Origin: UMGS1889 sp900556055 | GTDB lineage: Bacteria > Bacillota > Clostridia > Oscillospirales > Ruminococcaceae | Assembly (NCBI GenBank): GCA_902463265.1 | Contig: CABQEV010000026.1 | Span: 1 to 26,009 of the forward strand | Direction of reading: 5' to 3' | DNA length: 26,009 nt | Shown: piece by piece, positions 8,365-16,756 of the stretch | Numbering within the stretch: position 1 is the stretch's first letter | Layout of the letters: each line of letters opens with the position of its first letter | Notes under the pieces: generated by a model | Databases searched by the model: none | What the model saw: only the letters and a program-made list of their open reading frames with translations | What the model was told of the DNA's origin: nothing | Position numbers and translations under genes: made by a program

Positions 8365-9855
8365 TCAGTAAGCAAGGTCAAGCTCGATAATATACATAGT
8401 TGCATCTGTACGTCCTCCGACATTTGTAACCTTGTATGTAGTATCGGCAGTCTTTGCCCAGTTTGCATATGTTGCGAGGTTCTTCTTCATTTCGAGGAAT
8501 GCAGCCTCATTGGAAAGTCTTACTTCAGCAACTCTCATACCTGAGTTTGCAGCACGGAGGATCTCACTGTAAAGGATCTTCTCGCCCTCTTCCTTAGTGG
8601 ATGCAAGCTTGCCGTATACAGCGAAGTAGTTGGAAGCTGTGGATGTGCATGCGGGAGGTGTGAAGAACTTGATAACTGTTCCGTTTGCAAGTGTACGCTC
8701 GTTGATGCTGAAATGAGTGATGTTGTGGATCCATGAATCGGGAATAAGGAAGTATCTGTATCTCAGGTTGTTCTTTACAACGGGATTGATGATGGGATCG
8801 TCCCATGTTGTATCGAGGTTATAGTACGCACCGTTGCAGTAAACGATGTTCCATGCATGAGTAGCGCCCTCATCGCCAAGACCTGTGATAACCATTGAGT
8901 AGATGCCTGCCTTGTCGCAGAGGATCTGCATTGTCTTTGCATATCCTACGCACTGAAGACCGCCTGTGCAGAGTCCGCCGTATGCGCTTGAATTATATCC
9001 GCTTTCCTCAGCGAAAACGTTATTCAGAACGATGTAATCGTGAAATACTTTGAGCTTTTCAACTGTGGAGCCTTTCTGATTGGCTGTTGCAAGGAGGGAA
9101 TTCATAACGGATTCCATGCTTGCCCACTTCTGAGCGATATCATTTCTGTCAGCGGAAAGGAACTTGATCCTGCCCTTGCTTCCGTCAAATGTCGAGCCGG
9201 GGTCGAGGTAGAAAAGCTGAGGCTCCTGATTATATACCATAGCAAAGACCTTGAACCATGTATTCTGGTCAACATCGGTCTTGACGATGCCTCTGAGATT
9301 TCTTGCAGCGTCAACGATATCGGTATAGAGCTTCTGCTCTGCCGCATTCAGCTGCTGATAGCCGTATCTGTTCTGCGGAGTAACCAGAGTGGGAACAACA
9401 GGCTCTCCGTCCTCGGTAACATTTGCCTCAACGGCTGCTGTTGTGATAGTTGTTGCGGATGTTGCGGGAGCGGTCGTTGTTGCGGCTGTGGTAGTTGCAG
9501 CGGGGGCAGTTGTTGCTGCGGGAGCTGTTGTTGTTGCGGGAGCTGTTGTTGTGGCAGGAGCTGTTGTTGTGGCAGCGGTCGTTGTCTCGGCAGAGGTTTC
9601 TGTTTCGGTTTCGGTCTCAGTTTCAGTTTCTGTTTCAGACTCCTCAGTTTCCTCTTCGGTCGTTGTTGTTTCCTCAGCAGTCGTTTCGGGAGCTGTTGTG
9701 GTAGTCACTTCCCTTGTCTCTGCGGAAGAAACGGTGGTAGTCTCGGCTGTTTCAAGAGAGGGAAGCTCAGCAGAGCTGTCATCGGTGCTGCTGCAGCCTG
9801 CGAGCATGGTTCCGCACATTGCCAGAGCAAGTAATGCGCTCAGAATTTTCTTCAT
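8365..9855 (-). CDS. Transglutaminase-like lipoprotein, array member 5
   Basis: This 496-residue lipoprotein is first in the array by transcription order. The signal peptide ends MLAGC (C21). A long low-complexity linker (about 35-145) contains a run of Thr-Glu dipeptides (about 74-87) and then repeated TTAPA units, probably an extended wall-spanning stalk. The helical module has YNQEPQLFY; the core has C302 (QCVGYAKT), H333 (THAWNI) and D348 (NLDTTWDDPI). The C-terminal module carries NYFAVYGKL. The ATG follows the CNNM-type gene's stop by only 2 bases, with GAAAGGA 13 bases upstream inside that gene, so translation is probably coupled. The linker is encoded by imperfect DNA repeats that could change length in frame. 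Confidence 0.9.
   Translation of the reverse strand: MKKILSALLALAMCGTMLAGCSSTDDSSAELPSLETAETTTVSSAETREVTTTTAPETTAEETTTTEEETEESETETETETETETETSAETTTAATTTAPATTTAPATTTAPAATTAPAATTTAATTTAPATSATTITTAAVEANVTEDGEPVVPTLVTPQNRYGYQQLNAAEQKLYTDIVDAARNLRGIVKTDVDQNTWFKVFAMVYNQEPQLFYLDPGSTFDGSKGRIKFLSADRNDIAQKWASMESVMNSLLATANQKGSTVEKLKVFHDYIVLNNVFAEESGYNSSAYGGLCTGGLQCVGYAKTMQILCDKAGIYSMVITGLGDEGATHAWNIVYCNGAYYNLDTTWDDPIINPVVKNNLRYRYFLIPDSWIHNITHFSINERTLANGTVIKFFTPPACTSTASNYFAVYGKLASTKEEGEKILYSEILRAANSGMRVAEVRLSNEAAFLEMKKNLATYANWAKTADTTYKVTNVGGRTDATMYIIELDLAY
9475..9660. repeat. Coding tandem repeats in the array member 5 linker
   Basis: On the plus strand about 9475-9590 repeats a 15-18 base unit of the type GTTGTTGTGGCGGGAGCT, encoding the TTAPA units. 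The stretch of about 9597-9650 repeats a 6-base unit of the type GTTTCG/GTTTCA, encoding the Thr-Glu run. Unit lengths are multiples of three, so gains or losses would keep the reading frame. Confidence 0.75.
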
Positions 9856-9857
9856 GT

Positions 9858-11300
9858 TTATGTACCATTCCTTTCAGTTGATGCGGCATTTTCGCCGTCA
9901 TTTTCCGTTTTTTCATCTTCGTCACGCTTTATTGTGACTTTAAGGCGGCGTATTGCCATATCCTCGGTCACAAGAGCGGCAAATTCAGCATTTTCCCATA
10001 CTGCTACCGGTTTTTCGCCGTTTTCGGGGATACGTCCCCCAAGCAGGCTTACAACAAATCCGCTGACAGTATCGAAATCGTCCTCCTCGGGGATATTTAT
10101 CCCGATGCTGCCGAGAGTGCGGTAAGGGTCAGCTGTTCCGTCAACGATATAAACTCCGTCGGATACTTCGACTATATCCTCAGTTTCGTTGTCGTATTCG
10201 TCCTGGATATTGCCTACGATAGCCTCGACAAGATCCTCCGTTGTGACAATGCCCGCAGTTCCGCCGTATTCATCGGTAACGACGGCCATGCCTATATGCC
10301 GTGAGGTCAGCTCTCTGAAAACATCGTCACAGCTTCCCGATTCGGGGACATAGCAGACATCTCGCATGATGCTTTCAAGCTTAAATCCCGAAGTATCCTC
10401 GGAACCTATAAGGCAGAGCATATCCTTGACGTTTATTATGCCGACTATCCTGTCAATGGTATCCTCATAAACGGGGATCCTTGAAAATCCCGTGCTTATG
10501 GCGGTATTCACGACATCGGAAAGGCTTGAATTCAGCTCTGCCGCAGCGATGTCAGTCCTGTGGGTCATTACATCGGAGGCAGTAAGTGCGCCGAATTCGA
10601 CAATATTGTTTATCATTTCCTTCTGGCTTTCCTCAAGCACGCCGGTTTCATTGCCTGCATCGACCATCATAAGGATCTCCTCCTCGGTGACGGTATCTTT
10701 GCCGGCATCGGGAACGCCTGCCAATTTCAGTCCCGCAGACGTTATCAGTGATGATAAGGCGGAAGCGGGCTTCAGCACAGCCGTCAGCGTTTTTATCGCA
10801 CGGCAGTGGCGCAGGGCGAATTTCTCGGCATTTTTCCTGACGAGCTGCTTTGGCATAGTCTCGGTAAATGCGGAGATAACGAGCCATTCGGGGATAATGA
10901 TAACAAGAAGAGCGCCGAGAGCAGCAAGAAAAGCTGCGGCATACGGGCTGTTTTCCCGCAGACCGCTCATCATATCCGAAAAACGGTTATAAAGCGGCGG
11001 GAAAAGTGCGGCAGCGGACAGCACAGACACGACAATGACGGAAAGAACCCTGAAAAGAGAGAACGTCATCATCATTGAGGAGGGCGAGGCGGTTATTTTC
11101 ATAAGAATAGCCGCGCGGCTGTCCTTTTCGGAGAGATTTTTCAGCTTCTGGTCGTTGAATTCGGTGACTGCGGACTCACATGCGGCGAAAAACGCCTTGA
11201 CTGCGAGCAGCAGGACGATAACGGTCAGAGCGGCGGTGAATCCGCCTCCCGAGAGGGCGGAGCTTATCGGATATAAAATCCGACTCCCGTCAGAATCCAT
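9858..11300 (-). CDS. CNNM/HlyC-type membrane protein (DUF21, CBS pair, CorC/HlyC domain)
   Basis: This 480-residue protein begins at the ATG at 11300 (GAAAGGA 8-9 bases upstream); in-frame ATGs further upstream lack a site. Its first 200 residues form a DUF21 transmembrane domain with FFAACESAVTEF and TETMPKQL, equivalents of conserved segments in this family. A pair of CBS domains follows (about 225-350; VTEEEI, MTHRTD, GFSRIPVYED, GIINVKD, DEYGGTAGIVTTEDL). The C-terminal CorC/HlyC domain includes GFVVSLLGGRIPE. The family covers CNNM-type magnesium or other divalent-ion exporters and proteins annotated as hemolysin or CorB/CorC; transport is known for some members and inferred here. It heads the minus-strand run, has a strong promoter, and abuts array member 5. 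Confidence 0.9.
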   Translation of the reverse strand: MDSDGSRILYPISSALSGGGFTAALTVIVLLLAVKAFFAACESAVTEFNDQKLKNLSEKDSRAAILMKITASPSSMMMTFSLFRVLSVIVVSVLSAAALFPPLYNRFSDMMSGLRENSPYAAAFLAALGALLVIIIPEWLVISAFTETMPKQLVRKNAEKFALRHCRAIKTLTAVLKPASALSSLITSAGLKLAGVPDAGKDTVTEEEILMMVDAGNETGVLEESQKEMINNIVEFGALTASDVMTHRTDIAAAELNSSLSDVVNTAISTGFSRIPVYEDTIDRIVGIINVKDMLCLIGSEDTSGFKLESIMRDVCYVPESGSCDDVFRELTSRHIGMAVVTDEYGGTAGIVTTEDLVEAIVGNIQDEYDNETEDIVEVSDGVYIVDGTADPYRTLGSIGINIPEEDDFDTVSGFVVSLLGGRIPENGEKPVAVWENAEFAALVTEDMAIRRLKVTIKRDEDEKTENDGENAASTERNGT

Positions 11301-11338
11301 AATCAGCATCCTTTCAGAAATATTTTGACACACCCATA

Positions 11339-11367
11339 ATTATATAACATTTCATTAAAAAAGTCAA
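11339..11367 (-). promoter_or_regulatory. Vegetative promoter of the CNNM-transglutaminase run
   Basis: Read on the minus strand there is TTGACT (11362-11367), a 17-base spacer, and TATAAT (11339-11344). The start of transcription would be near 11332, leaving a leader of about 30 bases before the ATG at 11300. No other strong promoter was seen on the minus strand down to the end of the run at 1163. Confidence 0.85.
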
Positions 11368-11493
11368 TAAGAGCGCACCCATTTCACTATGGTAAATTGA
11401 ACAAATCCCACTAATAAAAACAACGCAGAACAGGGGATTTTTTCATCTGTAACCTTATTTTTCCCGTATTGTAAGATTCCTGTAACCACCTGC

Positions 11494-12807
11494 TTATCTC
11501 ACTGTAAATCCTGCGGCGGCAAACAGGTCATCATCGGTGAACACCGCACGGTAATGTCCGCTGTCGAGGGCGATATCCTCAGTCAGCTCAAATTTGCCGA
11601 AATCATTGGTCTTTCCGCTTATATGTTCGGTTTTGCCGAGCCTGCGCCAGACCTTTCCGTCAAGATATTCGATATGCATATCGCAGGATATTTCGGACGG
11701 ACTGCCATCGGTTTTTACAGCACCCGCCGAAAGTCTGCCGTCATAATATCCTGCGAAAAAAATGAAGCCGTTCCTTTCAAAATGCTCCGAGGGACAGGAA
11801 AATCCGCCCTCCGCAGCTCTGTATACCATGGGATACACATCGCCATAGCTTTCGGTCAGGAAGAAAAATGTGTTATCGTCTATGCGGTAAGGACGGAATG
11901 AGCTGTCGAACTCGCCGTAAACATAGAAATCGTCGGAGCGCCAGTTTTTTGCCGTGCTTATCTTAGCATTTTCAAGTCCTCTCGATGAACACATCTTCAT
12001 TATATAATAAGTCCCAAGGTCATCGCTGTCGCCTGCTTTTACACAGAAATCGGGATTTTTGTCGCAGTTGTAGTCGTCAAGGAGGAGGGCGAAATGTTCT
12101 TTGTATGTCCATTCGCCCGAGAACTTTTCGTGTATGCCGTAAAATGCGGTATCGCCGCCGCTTTCCGTGCTTGCCTTGCGGTACATTGTGCCTGTCCAGC
12201 CGTCTGCGGCAAGCGGCGTATCGCACTTGATATCGACCGTCATAAGCTGACCGTCGGCGAGATAAAACTCATTGTGGGAAACAAGCTCCGTGTTCGTATT
12301 TCCCGCAAAATATTCATCGGGATCGACAAGATTCCTGAGATCGCAGACATTTTCACCCGCCGCCTTTCCGTCACTGACGACCGCTTCTGCAACAGCCATT
12401 CCGCTGCCGTAATGCTCTGCGTTCTTTATCCTGATTATGCAGCCCTCGGGGATATCGCCGCTGAATTCGTGGGACGTTACCCGAAGCACGTATTTCCTGC
12501 TGTATTTGCTGTTGAACTCGTCTGTTGACATGCCTACACCGAAGCTCGGATCATCAAATTCGGGAAAATCATGACTTTTATCCGGAACATAATTCTGCGA
12601 ATAGGAATGGTATGGATAGGTCTGCGGGGTATTCACGAAAATTGCAGCCGCAGCGGCGATAACAGCCGCCGCTGCCGATGCGATGAGCCAGCCTCGGCAG
12701 AGCACACGGTTATATTCCTCAATGCCCATTTCGGATATTTCGGTTTCTGCGGCACTTTTATCATCAAAAAGCTTTTCCGAATTCTGTATCGGATTCATAT
12801 TTTCCAT
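11494..12807 (-). CDS. Membrane-anchored protein with large exported domain, unrecognised
   Basis: This 437-residue protein has a cytoplasmic head of about 38 residues, a single transmembrane segment (about 40-58, Ala-rich), and a large extracytoplasmic domain of about 375 residues rich in Tyr, Asp and Phe. The exported part contains several Cys (positions not obviously zinc-binding). The C-terminal part looks beta-rich, with alternating hydrophobic strands ending in AGFTVR. No catalytic signature was recognised. AAGGAGA lies 7 bases before the ATG. It is the second gene of a two-gene operon: the preceding membrane protein ends 12 bases upstream. Function unknown; paired expression suggests the two act together at the membrane. 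Confidence 0.8.
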   Translation of the reverse strand: MENMNPIQNSEKLFDDKSAAETEISEMGIEEYNRVLCRGWLIASAAAAVIAAAAAIFVNTPQTYPYHSYSQNYVPDKSHDFPEFDDPSFGVGMSTDEFNSKYSRKYVLRVTSHEFSGDIPEGCIIRIKNAEHYGSGMAVAEAVVSDGKAAGENVCDLRNLVDPDEYFAGNTNTELVSHNEFYLADGQLMTVDIKCDTPLAADGWTGTMYRKASTESGGDTAFYGIHEKFSGEWTYKEHFALLLDDYNCDKNPDFCVKAGDSDDLGTYYIMKMCSSRGLENAKISTAKNWRSDDFYVYGEFDSSFRPYRIDDNTFFFLTESYGDVYPMVYRAAEGGFSCPSEHFERNGFIFFAGYYDGRLSAGAVKTDGSPSEISCDMHIEYLDGKVWRRLGKTEHISGKTNDFGKFELTEDIALDSGHYRAVFTDDDLFAAAGFTVR

Positions 12808-12819
12808 TGTCAGATCTCC

Positions 12820-13728
12820 TTATATGTTGTAATACTCGTTATCGTCTTCGTAATCATTATGATAAGTATGTCCGAAGCTGACTGTTCCGGATCTTTGGTC
12901 ATAGACCAGCGGATCATCGGTAAAATAGAACTCAGCCCCGCCGTTATTTATTACGATATCGGGGCGGCAGTTTCCCTCCTCAAACACTCTGCGCCAGCTG
13001 CCCTCGAGAGCTTCCGACTGACAGTATTCCCAGTCGGAAACACCGTATCTGCACGCAAATTCGCCTATTTTTGCGATATCTCTGCCGTATTTCTCCGATA
13101 TGCTTCCGAGAAGCTCAATTCTCGCATCATGCAGACGTTCTGCCGCTTCCGAATATGCGGCATCGGCTTGTTCCGTATCTGCCATGATATTGTATTTCAC
13201 TGTCGGGACGGCGATAACAACGGCTATTGCCGCAAAAGCGGATATTGCCCAGCCTGCCGCACATATCCCGAAGGACGCACGCTTTGTTCCCCTGCATTTC
13301 GAGCGGACGCAGGAGGTCGCCTCATCAAGTGCTATTGCGTAAAAGAAAAAAACATATGCAAAAAGAAGAATGACCGGAACGGAAACGAACAGCGTCAGGG
13401 GCTGAAAAAGCAGCGGGAGCTGAGCTATACCGCTTCTGAGATATCGGGGATCGTAAAGGCTAATAACATAAGCCGCAGAAAGCGCAGGTATCGAAAGCGG
13501 CACGAATTTATACAGCCATCTGCTTTTGGAATGTGCGGCGGCTATCGACAGCGGCACAAGCGGCAGCAGCCAGAGCCAGCCCAGAAACACCGCCGCATAA
13601 AACACAATGAGCAAAACACCTAAGCACGCCTGAAGTATGTTCACTCCGACAGACAATTCCATCACAAAATAAATGACAGTAATTAATGCGGGAACTATCC
13701 CCCATTTGATAAGCACACGCTTTGACAT
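12820..13728 (-). CDS. Polytopic membrane protein, unrecognised
   Basis: The protein has 302 residues from the ATG at 13728, which follows AAGGAGGGG; a longer frame has no ribosome site and would begin at the promoter. About five to six hydrophobic segments occupy the first 185 residues (roughly 8-26, 31-52, 54-63, 72-88, 103-130, 153-175). A soluble C-terminal domain of about 120 residues follows, with a short coiled-coil-like stretch (AAYSEAAERLHDARIELL) and an acidic Tyr-rich end. No family was recognised. It is the first gene of an operon with the next gene and shares the 13.7-14.0 kb intergenic region with the divergent phosphorylase. Confidence 0.8.
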   Translation of the reverse strand: MSKRVLIKWGIVPALITVIYFVMELSVGVNILQACLGVLLIVFYAAVFLGWLWLLPLVPLSIAAAHSKSRWLYKFVPLSIPALSAAYVISLYDPRYLRSGIAQLPLLFQPLTLFVSVPVILLFAYVFFFYAIALDEATSCVRSKCRGTKRASFGICAAGWAISAFAAIAVVIAVPTVKYNIMADTEQADAAYSEAAERLHDARIELLGSISEKYGRDIAKIGEFACRYGVSDWEYCQSEALEGSWRRVFEEGNCRPDIVINNGGAEFYFTDDPLVYDQRSGTVSFGHTYHNDYEDDNEYYNI

Positions 13729-13767
13729 AAAACCCCTCCTTATGTCTGAACAGCTGTTTATGTTCAT

Positions 13768-13796
13768 ATTATATCATAGGCATATTAATATAGCAA
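13768..13796 (-). promoter_or_regulatory. Promoter of the two-gene membrane-protein operon
   Basis: On the minus strand TTGCTA (13791-13796) and TATAAT (13768-13773) are 17 bases apart. Transcription would start near 13761, about 33 bases before the ATG at 13728. The region between this and the phosphorylase promoter (about 13800-13898) is AT-rich and holds nothing else recognised. Confidence 0.8.
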
Positions 13797-13898
13797 GCTA
13801 ATTTTTAACAATTGATACACAATATGCCCTGATGCCATTATATTTGTAAGATATGCACAATTTATAAAAAATAAAGCAGTGTAAATCGTAAAAAATGC

Positions 13899-13937
13899 TT
13901 GAATTCTATTGCAACACAGGCGATAATATGGTAAAAT
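13899..13937 (+). promoter_or_regulatory. Two overlapping promoter candidates for the phosphorylase gene
   Basis: TTGAAT (13899-13904) and GATAAT (13922-13927) are 17 bases apart. TTGCAA (13909-13914) and TAAAAT (13932-13937) are also 17 bases apart, shifted by 10 bases. Either or both could be used; they would start transcripts about 10 bases apart. Confidence 0.65.
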
Positions 13938-13953
13938 ATTATTCAGTGATTTC

Positions 13954-13967
13954 TCGGGACAGCCCGA
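13954..13967 (+). promoter_or_regulatory. Small hairpin in the phosphorylase leader
   Basis: TCGGG (13954-13958) pairs with CCCGA (13963-13967) across a 4-base loop, near the 5' end of the predicted transcript and upstream of the AAAGGA site. It could stabilise the mRNA; no regulatory role is shown. Confidence 0.4.
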
Positions 13968-13992
13968 TGATGGAAAGAAAGGAAAAATTATT

Positions 13993-16347
13993 ATGAACAA
14001 GGAACAGTTTCTCTCTGCTGTGACCGCCAACCTTATGACGGATTACAGAACAACATTAAAAGAAGCAGCACCCTATCAGCTCCATAACGCAGTCGCAAGG
14101 GCTGTTATGGCTGACATCATGCCCAAGTGGACCGAAACAGAGGCAAGACAGGCAAGCGGCAGACGTGCTTACTATCTCTCCGCTGAATTCCTGATGGGAC
14201 GTGCTGTATTCAATAACCTTTACTGCGCAAACCTGCTCGACACCGCTAAGGAAGTATTCGCCGAAAACGGCATCGACCTGAACGTTCTCGAGGACATTGA
14301 GGACGCAGCTCTCGGAAACGGCGGTCTCGGCAGACTTGCTGCCTGCTTCCTCGACTCCGCCGCTGCTTGCTCTATCCCCCTTGACGGCTACGGAATCCGC
14401 TACCGCTACGGACTCTTCAAGCAGGGCATCTCAAACGGCTTCCAGACCGAAACTGCCGATGTATGGCTCTCTCACGGAGATGCATGGAGCGTGCGTGCCG
14501 AAAATGACGCTGTTCTCGTTGAATTTGCGGATCAGGCTGTTATGGCTGTTCCTTACGACACGCCTATCATCGGCTACGGAATGAGCGCTGTAAACACACT
14601 CAGACTGTGGCAGGCTGAGGCTCTCGACAAGTTCAAGTTCGGCGAATTCGACAATCAGAACTATGTTGCCGCTTCCGAGGACGAGATCATGGCTGAGGCT
14701 ATCACCGATGTTCTCTATCCCAACGACAACACCGACAAGGGCCGCAGACTCAGACTGAAGCAGCAGTATTTCTTCGTTTCCGCATCTATCCAGGATATAG
14801 TAAGAAAGTACAAGAAAACTCACGGCAGCGATTTCTCGGAATTTGCAAAGTGCTATGCTGTACAGCTGAACGATACTCACCCGACTGTCGCTATCCCCGA
14901 GCTTATCAGAATATTCATGTTCAAGGAGGGAATGTCCTTCAAGGAGGCATTCGACATCGTTTCCAAGACATGCAGCTACACAAATCACACTGTTATGGCT
15001 GAGGCTCTCGAAAAGTGGTCTATCCCCCTGTTCAAGAGCGTTATCCCGACAGTTTACGAGATAATCCTGATGATAAACGAGCATCTCAAAAAGGAGCTTG
15101 CAGCAAAGGGCATTGACAAGGCAGGCATTGACCGCCGCCTTATCGTTGACGGAAATGTTATCCACATGGCGAGAATGGCTATCTTCGCAGGCACTTATGT
15201 AAACGGTGTTGCCGAGCTTCACACGGAGATACTAAAGACCGATGCTCTGAAGGAATGGTACGAGATCTATCCCGAAAAGTTCCAGAACAAGACAAACGGC
15301 ATCACTCCGAGAAGATGGCTGGGTCTGTGCGATCCCGAGCTTTCCTCCCTTATCACCGAGAAGATCGGAAGCGGCTGGATCACCGACCTTTCACAGCTCA
15401 AGAGCCTTGAAAAATACGTTGATGACAGCGAAGTTATCAGACGTTTCACAGAAATCAAGCATGAAAAGAAAAGACAGCTCTGCGAATATATCAGGGAGCA
15501 TGAAAATTTCGAAATTTCACCCGACTGGGCATTCGATATCCAGGTAAAGCGTCTGCATGAATATAAAAGACAGCTTCTGAATGCGTTCTCGATCATGGAT
15601 CTTTACTTCCAGATCAAGGAGCATAAGCTGCCCGATCTCCAGCCGACAGTGTTCATCTTCGGCGCAAAGGCTGCTCCCGCTTACCGCAGAGCAAAGGGCA
15701 TCATCAAGTACATAAACGAGGTCGCAAATCTCGTAAACAACGATCCCGAAACAAACGGAAAGCTGAGAGTTATCTTCGTTTCCAACTACAATGTTTCCTA
15801 TGCAGAGAAGCTTATCCCCGCTGCTGACATCTCCGAGCAGATCTCAACGGCAGGTCTTGAAGCATCGGGCACAGGCAACATGAAGTTCATGCTGAACGGT
15901 GCCGTTACTCTCGGAACATATGACGGTGCAAACGTTGAGATCGTCCGTGAGGCAGGCTGGCAGAATGAATACATCTTCGGCGCAAGAGTTGAAGAGCTTG
16001 AAAAGATCCGTCCCACATACCGTCCCAAGGAGAAGATATACTACACGAACGAGCGTGTAAAGAGAATAGTAAACACTCTCGTTGACGGCACATTCAACGA
16101 CGGCGACACGGGTATGTTCGGTGAGCTTTACAATTCTCTCATCAACGGCACAAGCTGGCACAAGCCCGACAACTACTTCCTCCTGACCGATCTCGAGGGA
16201 TATGTTGACACCAAGCTGCGTGCGCTCTACGATTACAAGCAGAGAGAGAATTTCTCCAAGAAGTGCTGGATGAACATTGCAAACGCAGGCAAATTCTCCT
16301 CCGACAGAACCGTAAGACAGTATGCTGAGGAGCTTTGGAAGCTCTGA
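13993..16347 (+). CDS. glgP: Glycogen/maltodextrin phosphorylase (GT35)
   Basis: This 784-residue protein is a full-length GT35 alpha-glucan phosphorylase. It releases glucose 1-phosphate from glycogen or maltodextrins using pyridoxal phosphate, in the cytoplasm. The family signature EASGTGNMKFMLNGA is present with the PLP lysine at about K631. Other conserved blocks are ALGNGGLGRLAACFLDS (about 106-122), QLNDTHPT, YTNHTVMAEALEKW, KTNGITPRRW, VKRLHEYKRQLLN and TYDGANVEI. Codons favour C-ending and few optimal triplets, suggesting strong expression. AAAGGA precedes the ATG by 9 bases. The gene is monocistronic with its own promoter and terminator. It may equally be named malP; the substrate chain length cannot be told from sequence. 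Confidence 0.97.
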   Translation: MNKEQFLSAVTANLMTDYRTTLKEAAPYQLHNAVARAVMADIMPKWTETEARQASGRRAYYLSAEFLMGRAVFNNLYCANLLDTAKEVFAENGIDLNVLEDIEDAALGNGGLGRLAACFLDSAAACSIPLDGYGIRYRYGLFKQGISNGFQTETADVWLSHGDAWSVRAENDAVLVEFADQAVMAVPYDTPIIGYGMSAVNTLRLWQAEALDKFKFGEFDNQNYVAASEDEIMAEAITDVLYPNDNTDKGRRLRLKQQYFFVSASIQDIVRKYKKTHGSDFSEFAKCYAVQLNDTHPTVAIPELIRIFMFKEGMSFKEAFDIVSKTCSYTNHTVMAEALEKWSIPLFKSVIPTVYEIILMINEHLKKELAAKGIDKAGIDRRLIVDGNVIHMARMAIFAGTYVNGVAELHTEILKTDALKEWYEIYPEKFQNKTNGITPRRWLGLCDPELSSLITEKIGSGWITDLSQLKSLEKYVDDSEVIRRFTEIKHEKKRQLCEYIREHENFEISPDWAFDIQVKRLHEYKRQLLNAFSIMDLYFQIKEHKLPDLQPTVFIFGAKAAPAYRRAKGIIKYINEVANLVNNDPETNGKLRVIFVSNYNVSYAEKLIPAADISEQISTAGLEASGTGNMKFMLNGAVTLGTYDGANVEIVREAGWQNEYIFGARVEELEKIRPTYRPKEKIYYTNERVKRIVNTLVDGTFNDGDTGMFGELYNSLINGTSWHKPDNYFLLTDLEGYVDTKLRALYDYKQRENFSKKCWMNIANAGKFSSDRTVRQYAEELWKL

Positions 16348-16377
16348 TATCCCGTCTTTCGGCAATATGAAAATTTT

Positions 16378-16411
16378 GCCTCGGGCAGTTTGGCTGTCCG
16401 AGGCTTTTTTT
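16378..16411 (+). terminator. Intrinsic terminator of the phosphorylase gene
   Basis: An 11-bp stem with one mismatch (16378-16388 with 16394-16404) and a 5-base loop is followed by seven T (16405-16411). It ends 3 bases before the -35 box of the next operon. Confidence 0.93.
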
Positions 16412-16413
16412 GC

Positions 16414-16442
16414 TTGCATACAGGCGGAAAATGTGTTATAAT
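16414..16442 (+). promoter_or_regulatory. Promoter of the Rpn-tail / esterase / response-regulator operon
   Basis: TTGCAT (16414-16419), a 17-base spacer and a perfect TATAAT (16437-16442) lie directly after the phosphorylase terminator. Transcription would start near 16449, about 42 bases before the first gene. Confidence 0.85.
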
Positions 16443-16490
16443 ATAGGCGGAAAGCTGTCCGGAATATCATAAAGTGAGGAGGAGCTTGAT

Positions 16491-16736
16491 ATGTTACAGA
16501 ACACAAATGTCCCCGAGATAAAGAAAGCTGTAAGAGTGATACACAGAATGAGTGACGACGAAAAGCTCCGTGAGCTTGCGGAGATGCGTGAAAAAGCTCT
16601 CCATGTCGAAGCGACTGCCCTCGGTCATGCTAAGCGTGAGGGTATTGATATCGGTATAAATTCTGTTATAGAGCAGATGAAGCTCAGCGGTATTCCGCAG
16701 GAGACTATTGACGCGATAGTCGGAAGGCTGAAATAA
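16491..16736 (+). CDS. Stand-alone C-terminal domain of an Rpn/PD-(D/E)XK transposase-like protein
   Basis: This 81-residue protein matches the usual tail of Rpn-family (PD-(D/E)XK nuclease, putative transposase) proteins of gut Clostridia: MSDDEKLRELAEMREKA, then a charged helix with GHAKREG, then a small helical end. The nuclease domain that normally precedes it is absent: the upstream sequence is the phosphorylase terminator and this gene's own promoter. It has a strong GAGGAGGAG site 6 bases before the ATG, so it looks expressed and not decayed. In Enterobacteria, short C-terminal Rpn products made from internal starts have been reported to counteract the full-length nuclease; a similar role here is inference. 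Simple remnant of a truncated Rpn gene is the alternative. Confidence 0.7.
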   Translation: MLQNTNVPEIKKAVRVIHRMSDDEKLRELAEMREKALHVEATALGHAKREGIDIGINSVIEQMKLSGIPQETIDAIVGRLK

Positions 16737-16756
16737 AATTACAGGCGGCAGATATT

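Noticed and set aside
9389..9937. Plus-strand frame of 182 residues
   Set aside because: It is the antisense of the repeat linker of array member 5.
12571..13623. Plus-strand frame of 350 residues
   Set aside because: It spans two real minus-strand genes and their junction, with no ribosome site or domain.
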